Positions 55,574 to 64,000 of a stretch of 64,000 bases of DNA are shown here, one piece after another. The position numbers and the translations under genes were made by a program. How positions within the stretch are numbered: the stretch's first letter is position 1; each line of letters opens with the position of its first letter. Source of the DNA: Blastocatellia bacterium (GTDB lineage Bacteria; Acidobacteriota; Blastocatellia; UBA7656; JADIYM01); the NCBI GenBank assembly GCA_021463145.1, contig JAJTWZ010000001.1:186001-250000 (forward strand), given 5' to 3'. The notes beneath the pieces were generated by a model. That model was not told the origin of the DNA and did no database searches. It saw nothing but the letters and a program-made list of their open reading frames with translations.

Positions 55574-56895
55574 GCGTGGCGCTCCAGAAATTCCGATAGA
55601 ACCTGGCGCATCGTAGGCTCGCCGATCTCCGCCAATTCGTAACCAACGCGCATCGAGGGCCTGGCGATGTCGACAACCCGCCGAAGGTCGATCGGGGTCG
55701 CAATGAGCACCAGATCGCAGTCGATGGAGTTGATCGTCGAGGCGAGGTCGTCCATCTGCTTGCGGCCATACCCCATCGCCGGAAGGAGTGCCCCGATGCC
55801 CGGATAATGCTCGAACGTCCCGGCGATCTCGCCCACGACGTATGGACGGGGGTCGACGATTTCCGCGGCCCCGTGCTGACGAGCCGCAATGACTCCGGCT
55901 CCGTAAGTCATCTCTCCGTGAGTCAGCGTCGGACCGTCCTCGACGACGAGCACGCGTTTGCCTGCGATTGCCGCCGGGTCCTCGCACGTGATCCGCATGT
56001 CTGCGTTCATGATCCGCGCGCCCGGATTCACCGACGCGGCCGACCGCTTGACGGCCTCGATCCCCTCCGGCGTCGCCGAGCCCTGCTTCCCGATCAGGAT
56101 CAGGTCTGCGCGGCGGAAGTTCGCCTCACCCGGGAAATAGAGCAACTCGTGGCCAGGACGATGAGGGTCGGCAACGACTATCTCGAGATCCGGCCTGTAG
56201 AACGGCAGGTCGTTGTTGCCGCCATCCCAGACGATTACGTCGGCCTCCCGCTCGGCCGCTCGAAGGATTCGTTCGTAGTCCACACCTGCGTACACGATGA
56301 CGCCGTTTGCGATGTGAGGTTCGTACTCCTCCATTTCCTCGATCGTGCATTTATTGGCCTCGAGATCGTCCAGGGTCTCGAATCGCTGAACCGCCTGTTT
56401 CACGAGGTCGCCGTACGGCATCGGATGGCGAATCGCGACCACGCGCTTTCCGAGTTCGATCAGGGTCTTCGCGACGCACCTGCTCGTTGGGCTCTTGCCG
56501 GCTCCGGTACGCACCGCGCAGATCGATACGACCGGTTTCGACGATGCGATCATCGTCCGCTCCGGACCAATGAGCCGGAAGTCGGCTCCCGCGGCCACCA
56601 CGCGCGACGCGAGGTGCATGACGTACTCGTGCGACACGTCGCTGTAGGCAAAGACGACCTGCTCCACTTCCAGTTCGCCAATCAGCCTTTCGAGATCGTC
56701 CTCTGCGTGGATCGGAATGCCGTCCGGATAATGCTCGCCGGCAAGCTCCGGGGGATAGCGGCGATCGTCGATGTTCGGGATCTGCGTCGCCGTGAACGCG
56801 ACGACGTCGGTTTCCGCATCGTGCCGAAACACGGTGTTGAAGTTGTGAAAGTCTCGCCCTGCAGCGCCGAGTATCAGTGTTTTCGTTCTGCTCAC
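55570..56895 (-). CDS. Cyclic 2,3-diphosphoglycerate synthetase-like GTPase
   Basis: A 441-aa P-loop protein starting at GTG 56895 behind AAGGAG. GTGAGKSPTSR near residue 135 is the P-loop, preceded by a Rossmann-like N-terminus (LILGAAGRDFHNFN). WDGGNNDLPFYRPDL and the Cys/Asp-rich middle match the cpgS family. In methanogens this enzyme makes cyclic 2,3-diphosphoglycerate, but bacterial members have no proven product. It is co-translated with a DDAH-like hydrolase, so a role in arginine or guanidine metabolism is plausible. Confidence 0.8.
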   Translation of the reverse strand: MSRTKTLILGAAGRDFHNFNTVFRHDAETDVVAFTATQIPNIDDRRYPPELAGEHYPDGIPIHAEDDLERLIGELEVEQVVFAYSDVSHEYVMHLASRVVAAGADFRLIGPERTMIASSKPVVSICAVRTGAGKSPTSRCVAKTLIELGKRVVAIRHPMPYGDLVKQAVQRFETLDDLEANKCTIEEMEEYEPHIANGVIVYAGVDYERILRAAEREADVIVWDGGNNDLPFYRPDLEIVVADPHRPGHELLYFPGEANFRRADLILIGKQGSATPEGIEAVKRSAASVNPGARIMNADMRITCEDPAAIAGKRVLVVEDGPTLTHGEMTYGAGVIAARQHGAAEIVDPRPYVVGEIAGTFEHYPGIGALLPAMGYGRKQMDDLASTINSIDCDLVLIATPIDLRRVVDIARPSMRVGYELAEIGEPTMRQVLSEFLERHA

Positions 56896-56939
56896 GGTAA
56901 TGCTCCTTCGAAGTGGCGATACGTCGGATATCGGCAGCT

Positions 56940-58235
56940 TCAGGGCTTCGTGCGATAGATCGTTCGCGGAAACGGAATGGCCTCCCGAATGTGCTCGATT
57001 CCGCACATCCACGCCACACATCTCTCGATACCCATGCCGAATCCGGCGTGAGGCACCGACCCGTACTTCCGAAGATCGAGGTACCAGTCGAACGCCTCCT
57101 CCGGCAACTCATGCCTTGCGATCTGATCGCGCAGGAACTGCAGGTCAGACGCGCGTTCGCCTCCGCCGATTACCTCGCCGTAGCCTTCCGGAGCCAGCAC
57201 GTCCACGCCGAGCGCCTTCGTCGGATCCATCGGATCGGGCTTCATATAGAAAGCTTTCACGGCCGCCGGATAGCGATGGACCATCACAGGCCGGTCAAAC
57301 TTCGACGAAATGAACGTCTCGTCGGGCGCGCCGAAGTCGCCGCCGTACTCGAAAGCCTGGCCGCCGTCGACGAGCATCCTGGCCGCTTCGTCATAGCTGA
57401 TGCGCGGGAAAGGCTTCTGAATCGCCTCGAGTTTCGACAGGTCGCGGCCAAGCGTCTCGAGTTCGGGCCGCCGGTTTGCCAGAACCCTGGCCGCGACAAA
57501 GCAGAGGAAGTCCTCGGCGAGATCCATGATGTCGTCGAGCGTGGCATAGGCCACCTCCGGCTCCACCATCCAGAACTCCGTCAGGTGTCGCCGCGTCTTC
57601 GACTTCTCGGCACGGAACGTCGGACCGAAAGCATACGCACGACCGAGCGCGGCAGCCGTCGCTTCGTTGTAGAGCTGACCGGACTGCGTCAGGTATGCCT
57701 TTTCGTCGTCGAAGTAGTTCACCTCGAAGAGGCTCGTGGTTCCCTCGCAGGCAGCCGGCGTGAAGATTGGCGTGTCCGCCAGGATGAATCCGTTCGAATC
57801 GAAGTAATCGCGCACGGCACGGATCACCTCGTGGCGCACGCGCAGAATGGCGTGCTGCAACTTCGATCTGATCCAGAGGTGCCTGTGGTCGAGCAGGAAC
57901 TCGGGCCCGTGCTCCTTTGGCGTGATCGGGTATGGCTCGGCGATGCTAACGACCTCGAGGTTCGTGACGTCCATCTCGAATCCACCGGGCGCACGGTCGT
58001 CAGCGCGCACGGCGCCGGTGACGATGACCGAAGACTCTTGCGTGAGCGTCTGGCACGCATCCCAGACTTCTTCAGGGACGGCTTTCTTGAAAACGACGCA
58101 CTGCAGGATTCCCGAGCCGTCGCGGATCTGGGGGAAAATGAGCTTGCCGCTCGATCGAATGTTGTAGAGCCACCCCTTTATGACGATGGTCTCGCCAACG
58201 TGCCGTGCTATGTCTTCGATATAGGTCTGCGTCAT
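56940..58235 (-). CDS. asnS: Asparaginyl-tRNA synthetase
   Basis: A 431-aa class II synthetase. OB-fold anticodon domain ([19 protein letters not shown]), motif 2 ([20 protein letters not shown]) and motif 3 ([13 protein letters not shown]) are all present. Motif pattern favours AsnRS over AspRS. ATG 58235 overlaps the AmgK-like stop as ATGA. Its presence means Asn-tRNA can be charged directly here. Confidence 0.94.
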   Translation of the reverse strand: MTQTYIEDIARHVGETIVIKGWLYNIRSSGKLIFPQIRDGSGILQCVVFKKAVPEEVWDACQTLTQESSVIVTGAVRADDRAPGGFEMDVTNLEVVSIAEPYPITPKEHGPEFLLDHRHLWIRSKLQHAILRVRHEVIRAVRDYFDSNGFILADTPIFTPAACEGTTSLFEVNYFDDEKAYLTQSGQLYNEATAAALGRAYAFGPTFRAEKSKTRRHLTEFWMVEPEVAYATLDDIMDLAEDFLCFVAARVLANRRPELETLGRDLSKLEAIQKPFPRISYDEAARMLVDGGQAFEYGGDFGAPDETFISSKFDRPVMVHRYPAAVKAFYMKPDPMDPTKALGVDVLAPEGYGEVIGGGERASDLQFLRDQIARHELPEEAFDWYLDLRKYGSVPHAGFGMGIERCVAWMCGIEHIREAIPFPRTIYRTKP

Positions 58236-59377
58236 GCGGTCTCGAAACTGGCCGTCTCGAGACGCGTTGCGCACTCGAGAAGAGCCGGAAAGTCGCCAAG
58301 GCGCCCGAGTGCCGGGATTGCCGACGCGAGGGCAGGCGCAATGAACGGCAGGTAGCGGCGCGTGCCACGAGCCGACGCCTGATTCGTGAATGTGCCAACG
58401 GCCTTCAGCATCCGCTGCGCCGTAGCGAGGTCATATTGCACGCCGAACTCGGTGTCGCCGGGCCACGACCCGTCGGCCAACGAGAGCTCGCGGAATCGCG
58501 AAACGAGCCGCTGGCGGAGCCAGTTCTCGAGTTGCGCGTACGGGTCTTCGACCAGCGAGACCAGGTCGTAGGTCAACGGTCCCATACGTCCGTCCTGGAA
58601 GTCGATGACCACGACACTGTCTGCCGGCGGCCCGCCGGGACGTATCATCAGGTTCCGCGCGTGGTAATCGCGATGACAGAGGTATCGGGGACGATCCGAC
58701 AGCGCGTCCGCGAGCGATCGGCTCTCGCGCCGCACCGCCGCATCTGCCTGCGCATCCAGCGGGGCGCCGAGGAAGCGATCGAATGTGTTGACACGGAAAA
58801 ATTCGAGCTCCCAGAAGAGCTTGTCGCCGTCGAGCGCGAGCCGTGCCCCGGCTCCTCCGGCTTCCTGAATCGACCGAGTCGCGAATCGAATGGCGGCTAC
58901 GAGATCGACGGCACGCTCGAAAACGGCGATGACGTCTGCCGGAGCTGCAGTCGACATCCAGGTCTGAACGAGCCCGTCGCCGACGTCCTCGAGAAGAATT
59001 ACGCCCGCTCGATCGTCGACGGCTACGATCTCCGGCACGGGAACGCCAGCGCGCGCCAGCAGCGCGGTCATCTCGATATGACAGACCGGATCGTTTGCAA
59101 ACGTCATGATGCCCTCGGCCCCGTGATCCCTGCACCAGCGCTCGATCTGGAGTGTCGACGCGTCGCCGCGATCGAACGGTCGCGGGTACCGAACGCCGAC
59201 CAGCGCACCCCCGTCGCGGCGGATCCGAACGTACGAGCGCGACGACGCATCGCCGGCAAGCAACTCGGCCGAGAGCGATTCCGGTGACACGCGAAGCTCG
59301 CGTGCCGCCGACTGCAGGACCACGTCTTCGACACTTGCCTCGTAGGACGGATCAACGGAAGTAGGTTCTGCGGGCAT
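58232..59377 (-). CDS. amgK: AmgK-like sugar kinase (aminoglycoside phosphotransferase fold)
   Basis: A 381-aa kinase. [13 protein letters not shown] is the catalytic loop (HxDxxxxN), and [17 protein letters not shown] the metal-binding DFQD block. AmgK phosphorylates N-acetylmuramic acid and GlcNAc at C1 in a peptidoglycan-recycling bypass. The gene directly upstream encodes a MurU-like uridylyltransferase seven bases away, the classic partner, which makes the assignment likely. Stop overlaps asnS as ATGA. Confidence 0.8.
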   Translation of the reverse strand: MPAEPTSVDPSYEASVEDVVLQSAARELRVSPESLSAELLAGDASSRSYVRIRRDGGALVGVRYPRPFDRGDASTLQIERWCRDHGAEGIMTFANDPVCHIEMTALLARAGVPVPEIVAVDDRAGVILLEDVGDGLVQTWMSTAAPADVIAVFERAVDLVAAIRFATRSIQEAGGAGARLALDGDKLFWELEFFRVNTFDRFLGAPLDAQADAAVRRESRSLADALSDRPRYLCHRDYHARNLMIRPGGPPADSVVVIDFQDGRMGPLTYDLVSLVEDPYAQLENWLRQRLVSRFRELSLADGSWPGDTEFGVQYDLATAQRMLKAVGTFTNQASARGTRRYLPFIAPALASAIPALGRLGDFPALLECATRLETASFETA

Positions 59378-59384
59378 TGGCGCG

Positions 59385-60356
59385 TCAGTCTAGCACCGGC
59401 CCAATCGGCGCCACAAGCAGGTCACCCATGAGGCTCCCGCGCTCGATTTTCCTAACGATTTCGGCCTTCACCACGACCGAATCGACGATCCGAATCCCCG
59501 GCGGAACGCGCACGCCATCCCCCAGAATCGAGCCACGCACGACGGCGCCGGCCTCCACTCGGACGTCCCGCCAGAGCACGGATTCCTCCACTTCGGCGGC
59601 GGCATCGATGAAACTTCCCTGCCCAACGACGTTTAGCTCGCCACGTAAAGCGGCCGCGGCGATCGACTCGCCGAGATAGCGTGAGAGGGTCGACATCTCC
59701 TTCCACGCACCGGCTGCAACGTGACCAACGACTGGCCGTCCGTCCGCTATCGCCGCCGGGAACACATCCGCAGTCGTGTGCGAGAAACGGCCGGCGGGGA
59801 TGTACTCGAACAACCTGGGGGACAGGATCTGGATTCCAGTGAACATCAGTGGCGCCGCGCCAGCCCGGCAGCCGGGTTCCGGGAACCCGGCGAATCTCCT
59901 GACCAGTCCACTCTCGTCACATTCGACGATTCTGAAGTGCTCGTACGAAATGTTCTGCAACAGGACGAGCGTCGCGATCGCATCGCGCTCCCGGTGTTCG
60001 GCAATCCCCGGGGCCAGATCGATATCCGTGACGATCTTTCCATTCACGACGATGAAATCGTCATCCTCCAGCCAGGGCTTCGCGCGATCCAGTGCGCCGC
60101 CAGTGCCTAGAATCTGGTCCTCCAACGAGTAACGGACTCGGCAGCCGAACGCAGTTCCGTCGCCGAGCGCCTCACGCACCGAGTCGCCGCGATGATGCAG
60201 ATTGACTACGACGTCGACCGCCCCGAACGCGCGAACGTACTCGAGCGCGTAAACGACAAGCGGCTTACCCAGAAACGGCACTGCCGGTTTCGTCCGGTCC
60301 TCGGTGAGCGGCCAGAGCCGTGTCCCGAAGCCCGCGGCAAGGATCATCGCCTTCAT
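59385..60356 (-). CDS. murU: MurU-like sugar-1-phosphate nucleotidyltransferase
   Basis: A 323-aa enzyme. LAAGFGTRLWPLTEDRTKP is the nucleotidyltransferase loop, with NLHHRGD and a Gly-rich GTGGAL further on. MurU joins UMP to N-acetylmuramate-1-phosphate. This protein is about 80-90 residues longer than typical MurU, ending in short repeats (WRDVRVEAGAVVRGSILGDG) like a left-handed beta-helix of GlmU-type enzymes. It starts at ATG 60356. A mannose-1-phosphate guanylyltransferase is the main alternative. Confidence 0.75.
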   Translation of the reverse strand: MKAMILAAGFGTRLWPLTEDRTKPAVPFLGKPLVVYALEYVRAFGAVDVVVNLHHRGDSVREALGDGTAFGCRVRYSLEDQILGTGGALDRAKPWLEDDDFIVVNGKIVTDIDLAPGIAEHRERDAIATLVLLQNISYEHFRIVECDESGLVRRFAGFPEPGCRAGAAPLMFTGIQILSPRLFEYIPAGRFSHTTADVFPAAIADGRPVVGHVAAGAWKEMSTLSRYLGESIAAAALRGELNVVGQGSFIDAAAEVEESVLWRDVRVEAGAVVRGSILGDGVRVPPGIRIVDSVVVKAEIVRKIERGSLMGDLLVAPIGPVLD

Positions 60357-60538
60357 CCGGCCTCGCGCGCCAGCCGTGCCATTGAACTGCGTCCCATCAG
60401 ACGGCCAGTCTCGACGACAGGAATTCGGCGTGTCAACCGGCGTCCAGCGGTCGCCCAATCCATCGCTTCCATTCCGTTGGGTTTGTTTTCGGCAATCCGG
60501 AGTGATACACAGGCTGCAAGCCTTGGGAGGGCCGTCGC

Positions 60539-63500
60539 TTGGACCGGTTTATCTCCCATTATCGCCTCTTGGAATGCCTCGGCAAGGGCGGCGCCGGAGC
60601 CGTTTACAAGGCCGAGGATACCCGGCTCGGCCGAACGGTGGCGCTCAAGCTGCTCGACGGCCCGATGGATGGCCTGCTCGACGAGGCGAGAGCCGCGGCT
60701 TCCATCTCGCATCCGAACGTCGCGGCCGTCTACGATGTCGGTGAAGTCGACGGACAGCCGTTCATCGCGCTCGAATACGTTGCCGGAGAAACTCTGGCGT
60801 CCCGCCTGACCCACGGGCCGCTCGAGCTCACGGAAGCGCTGGGCATTGCAATCGGCGCCCTTCGCGCGCTCGCAGCCGCGCACGGCGCGGGTCTCGTCCA
60901 CGGTGACGTTACGCCGTCGAATATTGCAATCGGCGCCAATGGCGTCGTCAAGGTGCTCGACTTTGGACTGTCGAGGCGCGCGCGGGAGGTAACCGGACCT
61001 GCGGGAACTCCCGGTTACCTCGCTCCCGAGCAGCTCCTGATCGGCCCGGTGGACGCGCGTTCGGACCTCTTCTCCCTCGGCGTGGTGTTGTACGAGTCGA
61101 TCGCCGGGACGCTGCCGTTCGGCCGTCAGTCCTGGCGCCGCGAGTTGTTCGAGGGCGAACCGGTACCGATATCGTCATTACGGCAGGATGCTCCCCTCGA
61201 GTTGGAGCGCATTCTCCGCCGGTCCCTCGAGCGCGACCTCAGCACGCGTTACGCATCGGCGATCGAGTTTGCCACGGATCTCGAACGCCTGCGGGACTCG
61301 TTCGGCGCCGGCTCCGAGCCTGCAAACGTCGAGGCCTTGCGCGACGAACCGGCGTTTCGCGGCCTCCTGCCGTTTCAGGAGGCCGATCGGGGCTGCTTCT
61401 TTGGAAGAGCGGCCGAAACTGCTTCGCTCGTAAAGCTCGTCTCCCACGCGGACTTCAGGTTCGGCGTGCTGTTCGGCGAATCGGGCACCGGCAAGTCCTC
61501 GCTGCTTCGGGCGGGGTTGATTCCGGCCCTTTGGGAAGCCGGATTCGCGCCGCTCTACCTCAGGCCGCGGTCCGATCCGATCGAAGCGCTCGTGGCGGAG
61601 GCGCGGCGCGTAAGCGGTGTCGTTCAATGCGACGGCGAAACAATTGGTGACTACCTGCTGCGCCTCATCGCGACGCTTGGGACGCCCGTGGTGGTAATTC
61701 TGGATCAGTTCGAGGAGTTCTTCGTCGCCCACAAGTCGCCGGCGGCAAGAGCGCCTTTCCTCGATTCACTGGCTGCGTTGCATGAAGATCGGAAGCTGAA
61801 CGTGCGCATTCTGGTATCGATGCGCTCCGACTCGTTGCACTGGGTGGGTTCCGAACTGGTCGATCGCATCCACGAGCCCCTCGCCAGCTCGCGGCTCTTC
61901 CACCTCCGCGCTTTCGACGAAGACTCGGCGACGGATGTACTCCGTAGATCGGCCCAACGCGCAGGACTGCCGATAGAACCTTCCCTCTGCCGGCACATTG
62001 CGGCCGACCTCGCAATCGAGGGCTCCGTCCTTCCGTCCGAGCTGCAGATCGTTGGCGAGCGCCTGCAGGGAAAACGGCTCTTCTCGATGCGGGAGTATCG
62101 GCGCGCCGGCGGTAAGGAAGTGCTCGTCTACAGTTTTCTCGAGGACGTCATCCGCGCCTGCGGAGACAGAGAGGCGGCCTCGCTCGTTTTGCGCAGCCTG
62201 GTCTCCGACGAGAATGCCCGGCTGTCGCTCTCCGCTACCGACATCTCGCGTCGAACGCAGCGTGAAGGCGCCGTCGTCGCCCGCTTGCTCAGGCTCTTCG
62301 TCGAGGCAAGGCTGATCAGGGAGCTTCAGCACGAGCAGCCTTGGCGCTACGAGCTCGTGCACGAGTACCTGATCGACAAGATCAACCGAGTTACCGGTGG
62401 CGTGTTCGATGCGACGCACCGCGCGAACCGGCTCCTCCGTCAATTCTCGGCCGGGTACGCGGACGATCCGCGCACGCGGATTCCTCTCAGAAAGCTGTAC
62501 TTCATACGCCGACACACGGACCGGGCGATCGGCGACCGCGAGCGCGCGCTGTTCCGGAAGAGCCTTCGAACTGGATTGATCCGCTCGGCGGCGTTCCTCC
62601 TCGTATTCGCGGTGGTTGGCTTCGCGACCGCCGCAGCATTCTCGATAAGGGAGACCTGGGACGGAGTGCGGTTCACCGATGGTCATACTGCCGCAGTGCG
62701 ACGGGCTGCGTTTTCTCGCGACGGACGTCTGCTGGTGACAGGCGGAGAAGACGGCATGGTGATCGTCTGGGACTTCGCCCGAAGACAGAGGATTGCAACT
62801 CTGGACGGACACGCGACCTGGGTAACCAACCTGGCCTTCGCGCCGGACGATTCCGTGTTGGCAACCGGTGGCAGCGATGGAAACGTCTGCGTCTGGAGCA
62901 CGAAGGATTTTTCGCTCGAGAAGTTGCTGCCTGGCGCGGGATCGCCAGTCGGCGCTATGGGCTTCTCGCCGGATGGAAAGAGACTCGTGACGGCAACGGC
63001 CGGTGTTCAAGGCGCAATCGTCTGGCGAGTGGAAGACTGGTCAATCGAAAACGAATTGCCGGGCGAGTTCAGTTCCTGGAACAGCATCGTGTTTCTGTCG
63101 AATGAAGTTGCAGTCTTGCGCACGACCTCCTGGAACGTGCGAACCGGTAAATCAGTCGCAAGTCTCGAGGAGCCGCTTGTCGACGTAACGTGGCTGGCAA
63201 CCTCACCGGATCGGCAAAGGTGGATGGGGATCGGCCCCGACGGGGTGGTTCGATTCGGCGAACTTGCCGATTTCGGACAGTCGGCTGCCATCCCGGCGCA
63301 CCACGATCACGGCCGGGCGGCCGCATTCTCCCCTGACGGCCAGCTTGCGGCTTCTGGCGCCGAGGACGTTGTACTGTGGAATGCCGCGACCGCTACCAAG
63401 CTCTGTCGTCTTCAGCACACGTCTATCGTGTGGAGCGTGGCGTTTTCTCCCGACGGCAAGTGGCTTGTTTCGACCCACGGCGACGGCTCCGTGCTGATCT

Positions 63501-64000
63501 GGGACACGGCCGAACGCGAGCGCGTGGCGAATCTCAACGAGCACAGCGCACCGGTTCGCGGCATTGCATTCTCGCCGGACGGAAGCCGGATGGTGACCAC
63601 GAGCGAGGACGGATCGGCGATAGTCTGGGGTATCGACGACGGGCGCAAGGAATTGACGCTAATCGGGCATCGCACACGGGTAGCCGGGGCAGCGTTCTCC
63701 GCCGACGGACTGCAGGTCGCAACGGTGGATCAGTCGGCGAACGTCAACCTGTGGGACTCGGTTACCGGGCAGCTTCTCAGGCAATGGGAGCCGCCCCCCA
63801 GCCGCATTTCGACGAACGGGTTACTGTGTGGCGATTTCGCCCGATGGCGCCAGAATCGTCTCGTCGACCTTCGTCATCGACAGCCGCACCGGCCAGCCGG
63901 CCATCGATCGCTTCGAACCGGCAGGCACTTGTTACTACTCGATCGCGTTCACGCGAGATAGAAGGCTTATGGTCGGAGTGGCGCCCACGGATTCGACGCT
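60539..64000 (+). CDS. Ser/Thr kinase-STAND NTPase-WD40 protein, frameshifted near 3' end and cut by window edge
   Basis: TTG 60539 lies 8 bases after GGGAGG. Residues 1-270 are a kinase with Lys37, HGD (121-123, in place of HRD), DFG (141-143) and APE. About 275-640 is a novel-STAND NTPase (GESGTGKSSLL, VVVILDQFEEFF). A TM helix lies near 680-702, then WD40 repeats. The frame closes at 63961. After the six-C run at 63794-63799 a further WD40-like segment (YCVAISPDGARIVSST) continues in the next frame to the right edge. One C fewer restores it. This is either a sequencing indel or a true frameshift. Confidence 0.85.

Overview
The window is a gene-dense, high-GC (low-to-mid 60s percent by eye) chromosomal segment from a Gram-negative bacterium. 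It carries about 50 genes, two tRNAs and no insertion sequence, prophage, CRISPR array or rRNA. The gene content points to a soil or sediment member of the Acidobacteriota or a close relative. The pointers are an OmpA-type barrel protein, secreted S9 and S46 peptidases, the futalosine menaquinone route (mqnA), AmgK/MurU-type peptidoglycan recycling, a Ser/Thr kinase fused to STAND-NTPase and WD40 regions, many roadblock/LC7 and DUF4388 proteins, and frequent GTG/TTG starts with 4-base overlaps. The phylum is an inference from gene content, not from a phylogenetic marker.

Layout. 1-4869 (minus): an outer-membrane OmpA protein running off the left edge, glutamate dehydrogenase, and an orphan larE. 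4944-7526 (plus): a secreted TPR protein followed by two small exported proteins of unknown role. 7549-12332 (minus): methyltransferase, DinB-like protein and a SWIM/SNF2 helicase, preceded by a candidate 6S-like RNA. 12604-15769 (plus): MobA-like nucleotidyltransferase and a class A penicillin-binding protein. 15806-18144 (minus): an overlapping operon of an ExeA-like ATPase with a degenerate Walker A, a small protein, and a CHAD domain split over two genes. 18181-19814 (minus): a UPF0210 protein and tRNA-Asp/tRNA-Val. 20027-27158 (plus): prolyl oligopeptidase, then a hybrid histidine kinase, response regulator and Hpt phosphorelay. 27212-30468: deoB and tyrS around a metallophosphoesterase.

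30547-37072 (minus) holds six consecutive genes of the roadblock/LC7, DUF4388, HAMP and GAF type, which look like an uncharacterised signalling platform. 37507-41335 holds mqnA, a small acidic protein, an LTxxQ-type periplasmic protein and dacB. 41467-44181 is aconitase. It is followed by a roughly 530-base interval with a putative promoter, a possible 54-codon ORF and a textbook terminator, then a 68-aa basic protein. 45024-47999 carries an S46 peptidase and a cysteine dioxygenase-like protein. 48058-51968 (plus) is a housekeeping operon: CNNM/CorC-like, era, prmA, rsmE. 52042-60356 (minus) is a compact run of nine genes: murU-like, amgK-like, asnS, cyclic-2,3-diphosphoglycerate-synthetase-like GTPase, DDAH-like hydrolase, arginase, ddl and a lipoprotein. 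The right edge is the kinase-STAND-WD40 gene, whose reading frame is broken at a six-C run before the window ends.

Functional themes are cell-wall synthesis and recycling (class A PBP, dacB, ddl, amgK/murU), peptide and amino-acid catabolism (POP, S46 peptidase, GDH, arginase, DDAH-like, cysteine dioxygenase), translation maintenance (tyrS, asnS, era, prmA, rsmE, tRNAs), and an unusually rich set of signalling genes. The parts most likely to be undescribed are the LC7/DUF4388 cluster, the split-CHAD operon and the two candidate RNA loci.
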